Assembly (NCBI RefSeq): GCF_035974275.1
Contig: NZ_CP142422.1
Location: forward strand, 1-64,000
Reading direction: 5' to 3'
From: Chryseobacterium sp. MYb264
GTDB lineage: Bacteria > Bacteroidota > Bacteroidia > Flavobacteriales > Weeksellaceae
DNA length: 64,000 nucleotides
Shown here: in pieces, positions 35,145 through 43,925 of the stretch
How positions within the stretch are numbered: position 1 is the first letter of the stretch
How the letters are laid out: every line of letters begins with the position of its first letter
Program-made: the position numbers and the translations under genes
Notes under the pieces: generated by a model
Told to the model about the DNA's origin: nothing
What the model saw: the letters and a program-made list of their open reading frames with translations, nothing else
Databases searched by the model: none

Positions 35145-36134
35145 ATGGCGTTGACGGCTAAAATTTTTAACAAGCAGAACCTATTTCTTCTCCTGTTAAT
35201 CGTAATGGTCTTTATGGCAAAACTGATCCCTTTTAAGGCATCTTATAATGAATTTTTCAATCTTTCGGCTTTTATAGATTGGGGAATTGCGGGGATCTTC
35301 CTTTTTTACGGATTAAAACTTAATTTAAAAGAAGTAGTAAAAGATATTTCCAATTGGAAGCTGCATTTAATCATCCAGTCCGGAACTTTCATTCTTTTTC
35401 CGCTGCTGGTTTTACTGTTTTACCCATGGGTAAAAAGCTCAGAATTTGAAAACATCTGGCTTTCTATATTTTTTCTCGCCTGTTTGCCTTCAACGGTTTC
35501 ATCATCTGTGGTCATGGTTTCCATTGCCAAAGGAAATGTGACTTCCGCGATATTCAACGCGTCTATGTCAGGGTTAATCGGAATTATCATGACGCCGTTA
35601 TTGATGAGCTTTTTTCTTGAGCCCGCTTCCGGTTCCGAAAATCATGGCGAAGTTATTCAGCAGCTATTAATTAAAGTTTTATTACCCATTATTTTAGGAA
35701 TTTTACTAAATCCTGTGTTCAAAAAATGGATAACCAAATATTCAACGATCATCGCAGAATTCGACAGGCTGATTATTTTATTAATTGTGTATGAAAGTTT
35801 CTCCACTGCATTTATTGAAAATATTTTCGGCTCAGTCCCTCCAATTGTATTTTTAATTCTGGCATTCAGTGTGTTTTTTTTATTTTTTATGGTTTACCAT
35901 ATTTTACAATTCATTGCCAAAAAGATGAAGTTCAATGCTCAGGATATCATTACAGTGTCGTTTTGTGGATCAAAGAAATCTTTGGTACACGGAAGTCTCT
36001 TTCTTTTGGTATTGGGGGTTACTGATGATCAGAAGGTTTTATTTCTGCTTCCGGTGATGGTTTATCATAGTTTTCAGCTGTTCTATGTGAGTTGGCTGGC
36101 GAGTAAAATAGCACAAAGAAAATCAGTCGTTTAA
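35145..36134 (+). CDS. Bile acid:sodium symporter (BASS) family transporter
   Basis: The 329-residue inner-membrane protein has about 10 hydrophobic segments. It shows the SBF-like pattern GIAGIFLFYGLKLNLKEVVKDISNWKLH (about 50-77), ACLPSTVSSSVVMVSIAKGN and SFCGSKKSLVHGSLF, which is typical of the bacterial PF13593-type members. Family members move organic anions with Na+; the substrate here is unknown. The gene lies after the RiPP terminator, 94 bases downstream, so it probably does not belong to that operon. Confidence 0.87.
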   Translation: MALTAKIFNKQNLFLLLLIVMVFMAKLIPFKASYNEFFNLSAFIDWGIAGIFLFYGLKLNLKEVVKDISNWKLHLIIQSGTFILFPLLVLLFYPWVKSSEFENIWLSIFFLACLPSTVSSSVVMVSIAKGNVTSAIFNASMSGLIGIIMTPLLMSFFLEPASGSENHGEVIQQLLIKVLLPIILGILLNPVFKKWITKYSTIIAEFDRLIILLIVYESFSTAFIENIFGSVPPIVFLILAFSVFFLFFMVYHILQFIAKKMKFNAQDIITVSFCGSKKSLVHGSLFLLVLGVTDDQKVLFLLPVMVYHSFQLFYVSWLASKIAQRKSVV

Positions 36135-36159
36135 AAATTATTTGATTATCTTTAATTCT

Positions 36160-37218
36160 ATGAAAATTATGAAGAAAGCGACATTGTTATCATTAGCAAT
36201 AATGAGTTCATGGGGTAATGCACAAAAGATTAGTCAAATCCTCGAACAAAAAGGTTCATTTAGAAAAGATACCGTTTTTAGTATTAAAAGTGAGGCAAAA
36301 GAAACTTATCTTCCCGTTTCTATTATTAAAGGGAAGGGAAAAGGACCGGTTTTCAGCATCGTGGCAGGAATTCACGGGTATGAATATCCGCCGATTGTTG
36401 CCGTTCAGGAAATATTGAAGGAAATAGATCCCAATCAGATCAAAGGAACGATTATTATTGTTCCGATTGCTAATGTTGAATCTTTTCAAAAAAGAACGCC
36501 TTTCATCAATCCTTTAGATCAAAAAAATTTAAACAATGCTTTTCCGGGTTCTGCAAATGGAACGCCGACAGATCAAATTGCAAATATTATCACCAAAGAA
36601 ATTATTTCAAATTCTACAATATTTCTAGATATTCACGGAGGTGATGCCAACGAAGATTTGCTACCATTTGTATGCTATTACAACAGAAAAGATACTCCCG
36701 AAAATACAAAGTTTGCTCACGATTTATCAGTTCAGTCGCAAATTGATCACATTGTTTCATATCCATATAATCTAACATCAACAGAACCCGCAAAATACGC
36801 TTTCAAACAAGCAACCCAACAAGGAATTACTGCGTTAAGTATCGAAGCTGGAAAATTAGGAACTGTTCAGAAAGAAAATGTTGACCTGATTAAAACGGCG
36901 GTGTATAATATGCTTGAATATTCCGGAAATTATGTAAGAAGAAAATCGAAATTCATCAACAAAAAAACAGCAACTCTGTTCAACCAGCAAGACTACATCA
37001 AAGTTCCCGAAAACGGAATTTTCTACAGCGATTTGAAAAGCGGAGATCAGGTAAAAAAGAACCAAATTTTAGGCTATATCGCCGATGAATTCGGAAATAA
37101 AAAACAGGATATTCTTTCCAATTCTGAAGGAATTATTTTATACAAAGTCGGAACGCCACCTGTCAACAAAGGCGAAACCTTATTTTGCATCGGCTATACC
37201 GAAAAAGATAAAATTTAA
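36160..37218 (+). CDS. Succinylglutamate desuccinylase/aspartoacylase family protein, exported
   Basis: This is an M14-like zinc hydrolase. The metal site is H-x-x-E in GIHGYEYPP and a later His in FLDIHGGDANEDLLPF. The substrate-side motif is NPLDQKNLNNAFPG. The C-terminal part has a lipoyl-like beta domain (GIFYSDLKSGDQVKKNQILGYI). The ATG at 36160 gives a clean signal peptide (MKIMKKATLLSLAIMSSWGNAQ), so I prefer it over a TTG 18 bases upstream. The location is periplasmic. The physiological substrate is unknown. Confidence 0.86.
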   Translation: MKIMKKATLLSLAIMSSWGNAQKISQILEQKGSFRKDTVFSIKSEAKETYLPVSIIKGKGKGPVFSIVAGIHGYEYPPIVAVQEILKEIDPNQIKGTIIIVPIANVESFQKRTPFINPLDQKNLNNAFPGSANGTPTDQIANIITKEIISNSTIFLDIHGGDANEDLLPFVCYYNRKDTPENTKFAHDLSVQSQIDHIVSYPYNLTSTEPAKYAFKQATQQGITALSIEAGKLGTVQKENVDLIKTAVYNMLEYSGNYVRRKSKFINKKTATLFNQQDYIKVPENGIFYSDLKSGDQVKKNQILGYIADEFGNKKQDILSNSEGIILYKVGTPPVNKGETLFCIGYTEKDKI

Positions 37219-37250
37219 AACAATATCAAAAACACAGTTATCATTCGCTG

Positions 37251-37318
37251 AGTGAAACGCCTTTGCGAACGAAAAAAGTATAATAGTCAAAAAAACTTAG
37301 CGTCCTTTGCGTTAAAAA
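37251..37318. repeat. Intergenic repeat, AGTGAAACGCCTTTG family, copy 2
   Basis: The stretch reads AGTGAAACGCCTTTGCGAAC, then ATAGTCAAAAAAACTTAGCG, then TCCTTTGCGTTAAAAAAA. It is the same layout as at 9308-9380. Its ends (GCCTTTGCG/CGCAAAGG-type) can pair. Confidence 0.7.
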
Positions 37319-37338
37319 AATAGTTTAAAATATTAAAA

Positions 37339-39195
37339 ATGAAAAAAATATACACCATCATTGCTTTATCAACAGCAGTCATTGCTTTTTCACAAAAACC
37401 ATTAGACAAAGTAGAACCAGCATTTTGGTGGAAAGGAATGAAAAATCCCGAACTTCAGATCATGGTCTACGGAAAAGACATTGCTAATAGCGAAATTGAG
37501 CTGTCAAATGGTGTTCAGGCAAAAGATATTCAGAAAACTGAAAATCCAAACTATGTTTTCATAACGGTAAATACCAATGAGATCAATGTCCCTAAGTTTA
37601 ACATCAATATTAAAAAAGGTAAAAAAAATATAGGGTCTTATCCGTATGAGTTAAAGGAAAGGAAGCCAAATTCAGCAGAAAGAGAATCATTTACCTCAAA
37701 AGATGTAATGTATCTTATTATGCCGGATCGTTTTGCCAACGGTGATGAAAAAAATGATTCTCAACCATACTTAACCGAAAGAGCAAACAGAAGTCTTCCC
37801 AACGGACGTCATGGTGGAGATTTGCGGGGAATCATCAATAATTTAGATTATATTCAAAATCTGGGTGCCACGGCGGTTTGGCTAACTCCTGTGAATGAAG
37901 ACAACGAAAAAGTATATTCGTATCACGGCTACGCACAGACTGATTTATACAAAATCGACGGTCGCTACGGAACCAATGAAGAATACAAAGAACTTTCCCA
38001 AAAATTAAACAAAAGGAAAATGATGCTGGTGATGGATTATGTCACCAATCATTGGGGAATTTCGCATTGGATGATCAAAGATTTACCTACCAAAGATTGG
38101 ATCCACTGGTTCAATGATGGCGAAAATGGTTTCAAACGTTCAAATTACAAAACGACAACTCAGTTTGATACAAACGCTTCTGAAGTTGATAAAAAGCTGG
38201 CGTTAGACGGCTGGTTTGATACTACAATGCCGGATATTAATCAGAAAAATCCTTTGGTTTTAAAATATTTAACGCAAAATGCAATTTGGTGGATAGAATA
38301 CGCTGAATTAGGTGGTTTTCGTGTAGATACCTATCCTTACAATGATAAGGAAGCAATGGCGAAATGGGCAAAAGCGATTACCGATGAATATCCGAAATTC
38401 AATATTGTCGGAGAAACCTGGCTGAATACGGCTGGTCATATTTCTGCGTGGCAAAAGGATTCTAAAACGGGAGAGGCAGCGAATTATAATTCTAATCTTC
38501 CATCTGTGATGGATTTTATGCTGTACGGAGATTTGCCGAAAGCGTTGAAGGAAAAAGAAGGCTGGGAAAGCGGAATGAACCGTATTTACAACAGTTTGTC
38601 GAGTGATTTCCTGTATCCGGATATCAATAATGTAATGGTGTTCTTCGAAAATCACGATACCGAAAGATGGAATGAGATTTTTAATGATGATCCGAAAGCA
38701 TATAAATTAGGATTGACTTTAATTTCAACCGTTCGTGGAATTCCGCAGATTTATTATGGCTCCGAAGTTGGAATGCGTGGCGACAAAAACAAGGGCGGTG
38801 ATGCCGATATCCGGAGAGATTTTCCGGGTGGCTGGAAATCGGATAAGGTGAATGCTTTCCATCCATCAAATCAAACACCTGATCAGAAGGGATTTTACCA
38901 GTTTACACAGAAATTACTGAACTGGAGAAAAGGAAAAGAAGTGATCCACACCGGAAAAACTAAAAATTTCGTTCCTCAGAATAATGTTTTTGTGTATTTT
39001 AGATATAACGAAAAAGAAAGTGTCATGGTCGTTTTGAATAACAATGAAAAAGACGAAGCTTTGGATCTGAAACATTTTGCAGAATCTTTAAACGGATTTA
39101 CAAAAGGGAAAGACATCCTTTCCGACAAAGAAGTTTCATTACAAAACAACTTAACAATACCTGCGAAAACTTCGATGGTTATTGAATTGAATTAA
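37339..39195 (+). CDS. GH13 alpha-amylase/neopullulanase-like enzyme (SusA-like)
   Basis: The 618-residue enzyme hydrolyses alpha-1,4-glucans. It has a signal peptide (ends VIAFSQ), a cyclomaltodextrinase-type N-terminal domain (about 20-115) and a GH13 barrel. The barrel opens VMYLIMPDRFANGD and contains the nucleophile Asp in GGFRVDTYPYND, the acid Glu in FNIVGETWLN and the third Asp in FFENHDTERW. The C-terminal beta domain begins around 520. With the downstream MFS gene it forms the enzyme and import half of a starch system whose surface half lies at 22.8-30.5 kb. Confidence 0.94.
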   Translation: MKKIYTIIALSTAVIAFSQKPLDKVEPAFWWKGMKNPELQIMVYGKDIANSEIELSNGVQAKDIQKTENPNYVFITVNTNEINVPKFNINIKKGKKNIGSYPYELKERKPNSAERESFTSKDVMYLIMPDRFANGDEKNDSQPYLTERANRSLPNGRHGGDLRGIINNLDYIQNLGATAVWLTPVNEDNEKVYSYHGYAQTDLYKIDGRYGTNEEYKELSQKLNKRKMMLVMDYVTNHWGISHWMIKDLPTKDWIHWFNDGENGFKRSNYKTTTQFDTNASEVDKKLALDGWFDTTMPDINQKNPLVLKYLTQNAIWWIEYAELGGFRVDTYPYNDKEAMAKWAKAITDEYPKFNIVGETWLNTAGHISAWQKDSKTGEAANYNSNLPSVMDFMLYGDLPKALKEKEGWESGMNRIYNSLSSDFLYPDINNVMVFFENHDTERWNEIFNDDPKAYKLGLTLISTVRGIPQIYYGSEVGMRGDKNKGGDADIRRDFPGGWKSDKVNAFHPSNQTPDQKGFYQFTQKLLNWRKGKEVIHTGKTKNFVPQNNVFVYFRYNEKESVMVVLNNNEKDEALDLKHFAESLNGFTKGKDILSDKEVSLQNNLTIPAKTSMVIELN

Positions 39196-39252
39196 ATACG
39201 AATAGCACTAATAATAGCAGAAATCTCACAATTAAAATCCTTTTGATCTTAG

Positions 39253-39340
39253 TTAAGTGAAATGCCTTTGCAAACTTAGAAGCAGTTAGTAGTTATAAGA
39301 AAAACTTTGTAACCTTCGTCAAAAATAGGGTTAAAAAAAC
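39253..39340. repeat. Diverged AGTGAAACGCCTTTG-family repeat, copy 3
   Basis: AGTGAAATGCCTTTGCAAAC, then CAGTTAGTAGTTATAAG and GTAACCTTCGTCAAAAATAGG, retains the order of the family with many changes. Confidence 0.5.
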
Positions 39341-39353
39341 AGAAAATAATCTC

Positions 39354-39386
39354 AAACCTCACAGGTTTTAAAAACCTGTGAGGTTT
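39354..39386. repeat. Palindrome AAACCTCACAGGTTT, copy 2
   Basis: The 15-bp perfect stem is identical to that at 12455-12487, but the loop is TAA instead of CGA. Confidence 0.9.
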
Positions 39387-39422
39387 ATTGAAAAAAATAT
39401 TTAGAAAATATATATATTAAAC

Positions 39423-39938
39423 ATGAAAAAAATAACAATATTCTTCACATTCATCCTGTTTGTATTGAGTTTTACAACCCTTTCAGCTCAGTCAAAATTT
39501 GATAAAGACAAAAAAGAAATCGGGATTATGCTCGATGACTTTAACCTAGCCGCTGCAAAAGCTGATTTCATAACCTATTTCAATTATTTTGCCGCCGAAT
39601 CGACATTTATAGGAACCGACGCCACCGAAGTCTGGGATAAAAAAGCATTCATGGTGTGGGCAAAACCCTATTTCGACAAAAAGACAACCTGGAATTTCAC
39701 TTCCTTGAAAAGAAATATTTATTTCAGCAAAGATGGAAAACTGGCTTGGTTTGACGAATTGCTGAATACTCAAATGAAAATCTGCCGTGGTTCAGGAGTG
39801 GTCGAAAAAATCAACGGACAGTGGAAAGTGAAGCAGTATGTACTTTCTGTGACAGTTCCAAACGAGATTGTCGATAAAATAGTGGCAGAAAAAGCACCGA
39901 TTGAGGATGTTTTAATTCAACAGTTAAAAACGAAATAA
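39423..39938 (+). CDS. NTF2/SnoaL-like domain protein, exported
   Basis: The 171-residue protein has a signal peptide (MKKITIFFTFILFVLSFTTLSAQ). An NTF2-like alpha+beta cone follows: DFNLAAAKADFITYFNYFAAESTFIGTDATEVWDKKAFMVWAKPYF, then strands ending WKVKQYVLSVTVPNE. Family members bind small ligands or act as simple isomerases. It sits between GH13 and MFS genes, and its stop is four bases before the MFS start. A specific role in sugar uptake is not evident. Confidence 0.82.
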   Translation: MKKITIFFTFILFVLSFTTLSAQSKFDKDKKEIGIMLDDFNLAAAKADFITYFNYFAAESTFIGTDATEVWDKKAFMVWAKPYFDKKTTWNFTSLKRNIYFSKDGKLAWFDELLNTQMKICRGSGVVEKINGQWKVKQYVLSVTVPNEIVDKIVAEKAPIEDVLIQQLKTK

Positions 39939-39942
39939 GTCG

Positions 39943-41325
39943 ATGGCAAAAAAAATAAAACCGAATTTATCCATGCTCCAAATCATCAATATGAGCATGG
40001 GATTTTTGGGAATTCAGATGGCCTTTGGCTTACAAAACGGAAATGCAAGTAGAATTTTGGCCAACTTTGGGGCAGATGTTCATGAATTGTCCTGGTTTTG
40101 GCTGGTTGCACCGGTTACAGGATTAATTGTACAGCCGATTATCGGGCACATGGGAGACAATACCTGGAGTCCTTTGGGAAGAAGAAAGCCTTACTTTTTA
40201 ATTGGAGCGATTCTTTGTGCAATCGGCTTGGTCATGCTTCCAAATGCAGCATCAGCAACGCAAATGATGGCGGCAAATGTTTTGTTATTGGCTGTTATTT
40301 TCTTAGCAATGATGGATGCTTCCATCAACGTGGCGATGGAACCTTTCCGAGCGTTGGTAGGAGATATGTTGCCAAAACATCAGGGAACGGTAGGGTTTTC
40401 TGTTCAGACAATTTTAATTGGAATTGGCGCTGTGATTGGGTCTTACTTACCCGACTGGCTTACAAAATTAGGCGTGTCAAATGTCGCAGAGGCAGGATTT
40501 GTAGCGAATAACGTAATTTATTCCTTTTATGTAGGTGCAGGATTTTTGATACTAACAATTTTATATACTATTATTACCACCAAAGAATATTCGCCGCAGG
40601 AATTTGCTGAGTTTGACGGTGGCAAGGAAGTGATTGAAGAGCCTTCAAAATTTACAGATATTTTCAAAGATTTCTCAAATATTCCTTCGCAGATGAAAAG
40701 ACTGGGAATTGTTCAGTTCTTCTCTTGGTTTGCTCTGTTTACGATGTGGGTTTTTACAACAAGTGCATTGGCGACCCATCATTTCGGACTTTCGCCTGAT
40801 GATACGCATTCTAAAGCATTCAACGATGCCGGAGATTTAACAGGAAAATTATTCGGAATGTACAACCTTTGGGCGATTCCGTTCGCGTTTTTATTAACTC
40901 CAATTGCAAAATGGATTGGCAAGAAACAAACCCACGCATTAGCCTTAGCTTTTGGCGGAGTAGGTTTAATTTTAATGTATTTCATCAAAGATGTTAATCT
41001 TCTTTGGATCTCAATGGTCGGTTTAGGATTTGCTTGGGCGAGTATTTTAGCCATGCCATATGCGATGTTAATTGAGGTGATTCCACAAAAGAAAATGGGC
41101 GTTTACATGGGGATTTTCAACTTTTTTATTGTTATTCCGCAAATTATTAATGGGATTTTCGGAGGTCCGATTGTAAGTGGTGTTTTCGGAAAGCAAGCCA
41201 TTGATTATGTTATCGTTGGCGGCGTTTGTATGTTGTTGGGAGCAGTTTTAACCTTGTTTTTCATTAAATCAGAAGATGAAACGCCAAAAGAAATTGAAGA
41301 AGAAATTCAACAGGTACATTTTTAA
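39943..41325 (+). CDS. MFS transporter, SLC45-like maltose/sucrose type
   Basis: The 460-residue inner-membrane protein has 12 predicted helices. It carries the SLC45/GPH-like signatures FGLQNGNASRILANFGADVHELSWFWLVAPVTGLIVQP and GHMGDNTWSPLGRRKPYFLIG, with the second-half counterpart GLGFAWASILAMPYAMLIEVIPQKKMGVYMGIFNFFIVIPQI. Related proteins import maltose or sucrose with protons. The position behind a GH13 amylase supports maltose or maltodextrin import across the inner membrane. Confidence 0.9.
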   Translation: MAKKIKPNLSMLQIINMSMGFLGIQMAFGLQNGNASRILANFGADVHELSWFWLVAPVTGLIVQPIIGHMGDNTWSPLGRRKPYFLIGAILCAIGLVMLPNAASATQMMAANVLLLAVIFLAMMDASINVAMEPFRALVGDMLPKHQGTVGFSVQTILIGIGAVIGSYLPDWLTKLGVSNVAEAGFVANNVIYSFYVGAGFLILTILYTIITTKEYSPQEFAEFDGGKEVIEEPSKFTDIFKDFSNIPSQMKRLGIVQFFSWFALFTMWVFTTSALATHHFGLSPDDTHSKAFNDAGDLTGKLFGMYNLWAIPFAFLLTPIAKWIGKKQTHALALAFGGVGLILMYFIKDVNLLWISMVGLGFAWASILAMPYAMLIEVIPQKKMGVYMGIFNFFIVIPQIINGIFGGPIVSGVFGKQAIDYVIVGGVCMLLGAVLTLFFIKSEDETPKEIEEEIQQVHF

Positions 41326-41347
41326 AATAAAATTTTAATAATGATAA

Positions 41348-41367
41348 AACGGACTTCGGTTCGTTTT
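41348..41367 (+). terminator. Terminator of the amylase/MFS unit
   Basis: AACGGAC-TTCG-GTTCGTT forms a short stem with a stable TTCG loop and wobble pairs, followed by TTT. Confidence 0.6.
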
Positions 41368-41404
41368 TATATTTTTAAGTTTGTTTAAACTAATTTTAAA
41401 TTTA

Positions 41405-41565
41405 ACCGCAAAAGAAGCAAAAGATCTTATTGGATTTATTTAAAGTATTTCAAAAGTCTGCAAAAAGAAAAAATCTTTGATTTTTTAACTTATGTGATCT
41501 TTTTTTTATTTAGGTGTTAAACTTAAAATAACTAAAGTGTTAAAATCTTTTGTTTCTTTTGTGGT
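41405..41565. repeat. Long inverted repeat, CCGCAAAAGAAGCAAAAG family
   Basis: The 21-base arm at 41405-41425 pairs with 41545-41565, with two C-to-T changes that keep wobble pairing. A relative with 11-bp arms GCAAAAAAGAG is at 61190-61290. The 305-base gap 41326-41630 holds this repeat and a terminator and no gene. Confidence 0.75.
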
Positions 41566-41630
41566 AAAAAAGTTTAAACAAATTTTTATTTAAAAGTTAA
41601 GCATCAAAATAACCAAAATACACTTTATTT

Positions 41631-42131
41631 ATGAGCATGATAGGAAATTTACTTCGGGTAACTAAAACGGAACTTGAAGAATATCTAAATGACAGTTCTT
41701 TATTGGAGGCCAGATTGTACGATGAGAATGAAGAGCCTGATTATCTGAACCCTGATGATATTGATAAGGCCTGGGAAGGAATTTTGTTTTTATTGACGGG
41801 AAATGGTATTTCTGCAATGGATCATCCACTGACAAAAGTGTTGTTCAGCGGGCAGCTGATTGATGAAAATCAGGATTTGGGATATGGCCCGGCTCATTAT
41901 TTAACACCGGAAGAGGTTGTTGATTTGAATAATCAGATTGCTGAAATTACAATTACTGATCTTAAAGCGAAATTCAATCCTGAAAAAATGACTGAATTAG
42001 GAATTTATCCCGAAATCTGGGCAGAAGGCGACGATGCTTTTGATTATCTGGCGGATAATTTTTTGGCCATTCAAAAAATGTACACTGAAGCAGTGAGAAA
42101 TGGAGAAGGAATGATCACTTATTTAAATTGA
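41631..42131 (+). CDS. YfbM/DUF1877 family protein
   Basis: The 166-residue cytoplasmic protein matches the DUF1877 family of E. coli YfbM: MSMIGNLLRVTKTELEEYLND, then LNPDDIDKAWEGILFLLTG and GYGPAHYLTPEEVVDLNNQI. It lacks a signal peptide or membrane segment. The biochemical role is unknown. It lies between intergenic repeats and IS copy 3 and appears monocistronic. Confidence 0.87.
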   Translation: MSMIGNLLRVTKTELEEYLNDSSLLEARLYDENEEPDYLNPDDIDKAWEGILFLLTGNGISAMDHPLTKVLFSGQLIDENQDLGYGPAHYLTPEEVVDLNNQIAEITITDLKAKFNPEKMTELGIYPEIWAEGDDAFDYLADNFLAIQKMYTEAVRNGEGMITYLN

Positions 42132-42424
42132 TGATTCAAAAAAAAGGATATTAATGACTGGATGCTATTTTGATTAAATAAGGTTGAATCTTTTATTGAA
42201 ACATAATTAACATTAGACTTATAAGTTCAATATAAAAACAAGAACTTACACTACATCATACAACAGTAATCCATCTATAAACATACCTTGATTATTGGAA
42301 AATTATGCCAATAAAGTCGAATGCTGTACTGTATAACCAACAGAACTTCCAACCTCCATCATCCTGCTTCCAACCTAAAAACCCTTTCTTACCTTACATC
42401 AACATTTTCCCGATTTGCACGCCG

Positions 42425-42432
42425 TACATTTG
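42425..42432 (+). promoter_or_regulatory. -7 element TACATTTG cut off from pirin by IS copy 3
   Basis: TACATTTG fits TAnnTTTG. The IS begins 11 bases further on at 42443. Before insertion the pirin ATG would have been about 20 bases from the element. The 311-base stretch 42132-42442 also contains a half copy of the CTTCCAAC repeat but no gene. Confidence 0.55.
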
Positions 42433-42442
42433 TACCATAAAT

Positions 42443-43912
42443 AGTCATTCCTTAAAAACCAAGTAATATTTTGATTATCAGTTTTTATGCACTTATATTT
42501 CGTAAAAAATCGTTGTAAAAAATTGCAATAAATTGTATTTTTAGGATATAAAAAGTGGCAAAATGTTAGGCAAAATAAGAGAGGATTTACAGCAGAATTT
42601 ATTCAAGACCAGGCTTACGGAGCTTATTAATATGGAGCATCCGGTGGTAAAATTAGCTGGGGAGATTTCCTGGGATAAAATGGAGTCAGAGTTTGAGAAA
42701 TTATTTTCAGAAAACGGAAGACCTTCTATTGCTATCCGTAAAATAGCAGGAATGCTTTTGCTCAAGGAAATGTTTAAAGAAAGTGATGAAAGTGTAATAG
42801 AGAGATGGATTGAGAATGCGTATTGGCAATATTTTACCGGAGAAACCTTTTTCCAGACAGAGCAGCCTTTCGATCCGAGCAATTTTGTACACTTCAGAAA
42901 AAGAATTGGAGATAAGGGTTTGGAATTTCTTTTGGGACAAAGCGTTTCTCTCCATCCCAAAGCCAAAACAGAAGATGAAGTTCAGGTAGATACGACGGTT
43001 CAGGAGAAGAACATTACCTTTCCTACCGATGCCAAATTAGCAAAAAAAGTAATCGACAATTGTAGAAAAATAGCAGAAAAAGAGAGCGTTGTACAAAGAC
43101 AAAGCTACAGAAGAGTGAGCAAACAATTATTGCGGGACGCTTTTTTTGGACATCATCCCAGAAGACAGAAGAAGGCAAAAATGGCGAGGAAAAAGCTCAG
43201 GACGATTGGTAAAAGAGTTCTTCGGGAATTGGAAAGAAAACTTCCTAAAGATGTTTTGAAAGGCTACGAAGACGTTTTTAAAATTTACCTTAAAGCACTC
43301 ACCCAAGAACGTACCACGAAAGATAAAATTTACAGTCTTCACGAGCCACAAGTTGCGTGTATTGCGAAAGGAAAATCGGGAAAAGCATACGAGTTTGGGA
43401 CAAAAGTAGCAGTAGTAAGAGGTCGGAAAACAGGGATCATCAGCTCGGTAAAGAGATTTTCTGGCAATCCTCACGATAGTAAAACTCTTGAAGAATCATT
43501 GGCACAGAGTGAGAGGGTAAGAAAATCCGTTGGCGGAACAAGACCTACGAAAGCCACTACAGACAGAGGATTTAAAGGAATCAAAGAAGTGGAAGGAACA
43601 GCAATTTTGCTTCCCGCAAAAAAAGAAAAAACAAAATATGGGCAACAAGTAGCCAGATTAAGATTCCGGGCAAGAGCAGCCATAGAACCTTGTATCTCTC
43701 ATTTAAAAAGAAACCACTCCTTAGGATTAAACTTCCTGAAAGGAGTGGCTGGAGATATTAATAATGCATTATTAGCAGGGATTGGATACAATTTGAAGAT
43801 GAGATTGAATCAAATCAAACAACAAATTCTTCTTTGGCTCGAACTTGTTCTCCGAATCTTTTTAGGCAAATATAATTTTCAAAGTCAAAAAACAGCTTTT
43901 TAAGGAGCGACT
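42443..43912 (+). mobile_element. IS5-like insertion sequence, copy 3
   Basis: This 1470-bp element is in the same orientation as copies 1 and 4. Its terminal inverted repeats are the same. An AAAT duplication is at 42439-42442 and 43913-43916. The target was the leader of the pirin gene, whose ATG is 14 bases beyond the right end. Confidence 0.96.
42563..43903 (+). CDS. IS5-like DDE transposase, copy 3
   Basis: This 446-residue transposase is identical in protein sequence to copy 1 (D143, D334, E375 intact). It reads toward pirin, and its stop is 22 bases before the pirin ATG with no terminator recognised. Transcription from the element could therefore drive pirin. Confidence 0.93.
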   Translation: MLGKIREDLQQNLFKTRLTELINMEHPVVKLAGEISWDKMESEFEKLFSENGRPSIAIRKIAGMLLLKEMFKESDESVIERWIENAYWQYFTGETFFQTEQPFDPSNFVHFRKRIGDKGLEFLLGQSVSLHPKAKTEDEVQVDTTVQEKNITFPTDAKLAKKVIDNCRKIAEKESVVQRQSYRRVSKQLLRDAFFGHHPRRQKKAKMARKKLRTIGKRVLRELERKLPKDVLKGYEDVFKIYLKALTQERTTKDKIYSLHEPQVACIAKGKSGKAYEFGTKVAVVRGRKTGIISSVKRFSGNPHDSKTLEESLAQSERVRKSVGGTRPTKATTDRGFKGIKEVEGTAILLPAKKEKTKYGQQVARLRFRARAAIEPCISHLKRNHSLGLNFLKGVAGDINNALLAGIGYNLKMRLNQIKQQILLWLELVLRIFLGKYNFQSQKTAF

Positions 43913-43925
43913 AAATAATCACAAT

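Noticed and set aside
35145..36134. BASS transporter as the exporter of the RiPP cluster
   Set aside because: A strong terminator separates it from the cluster, and BASS proteins import small organic anions with sodium and do not export peptides.
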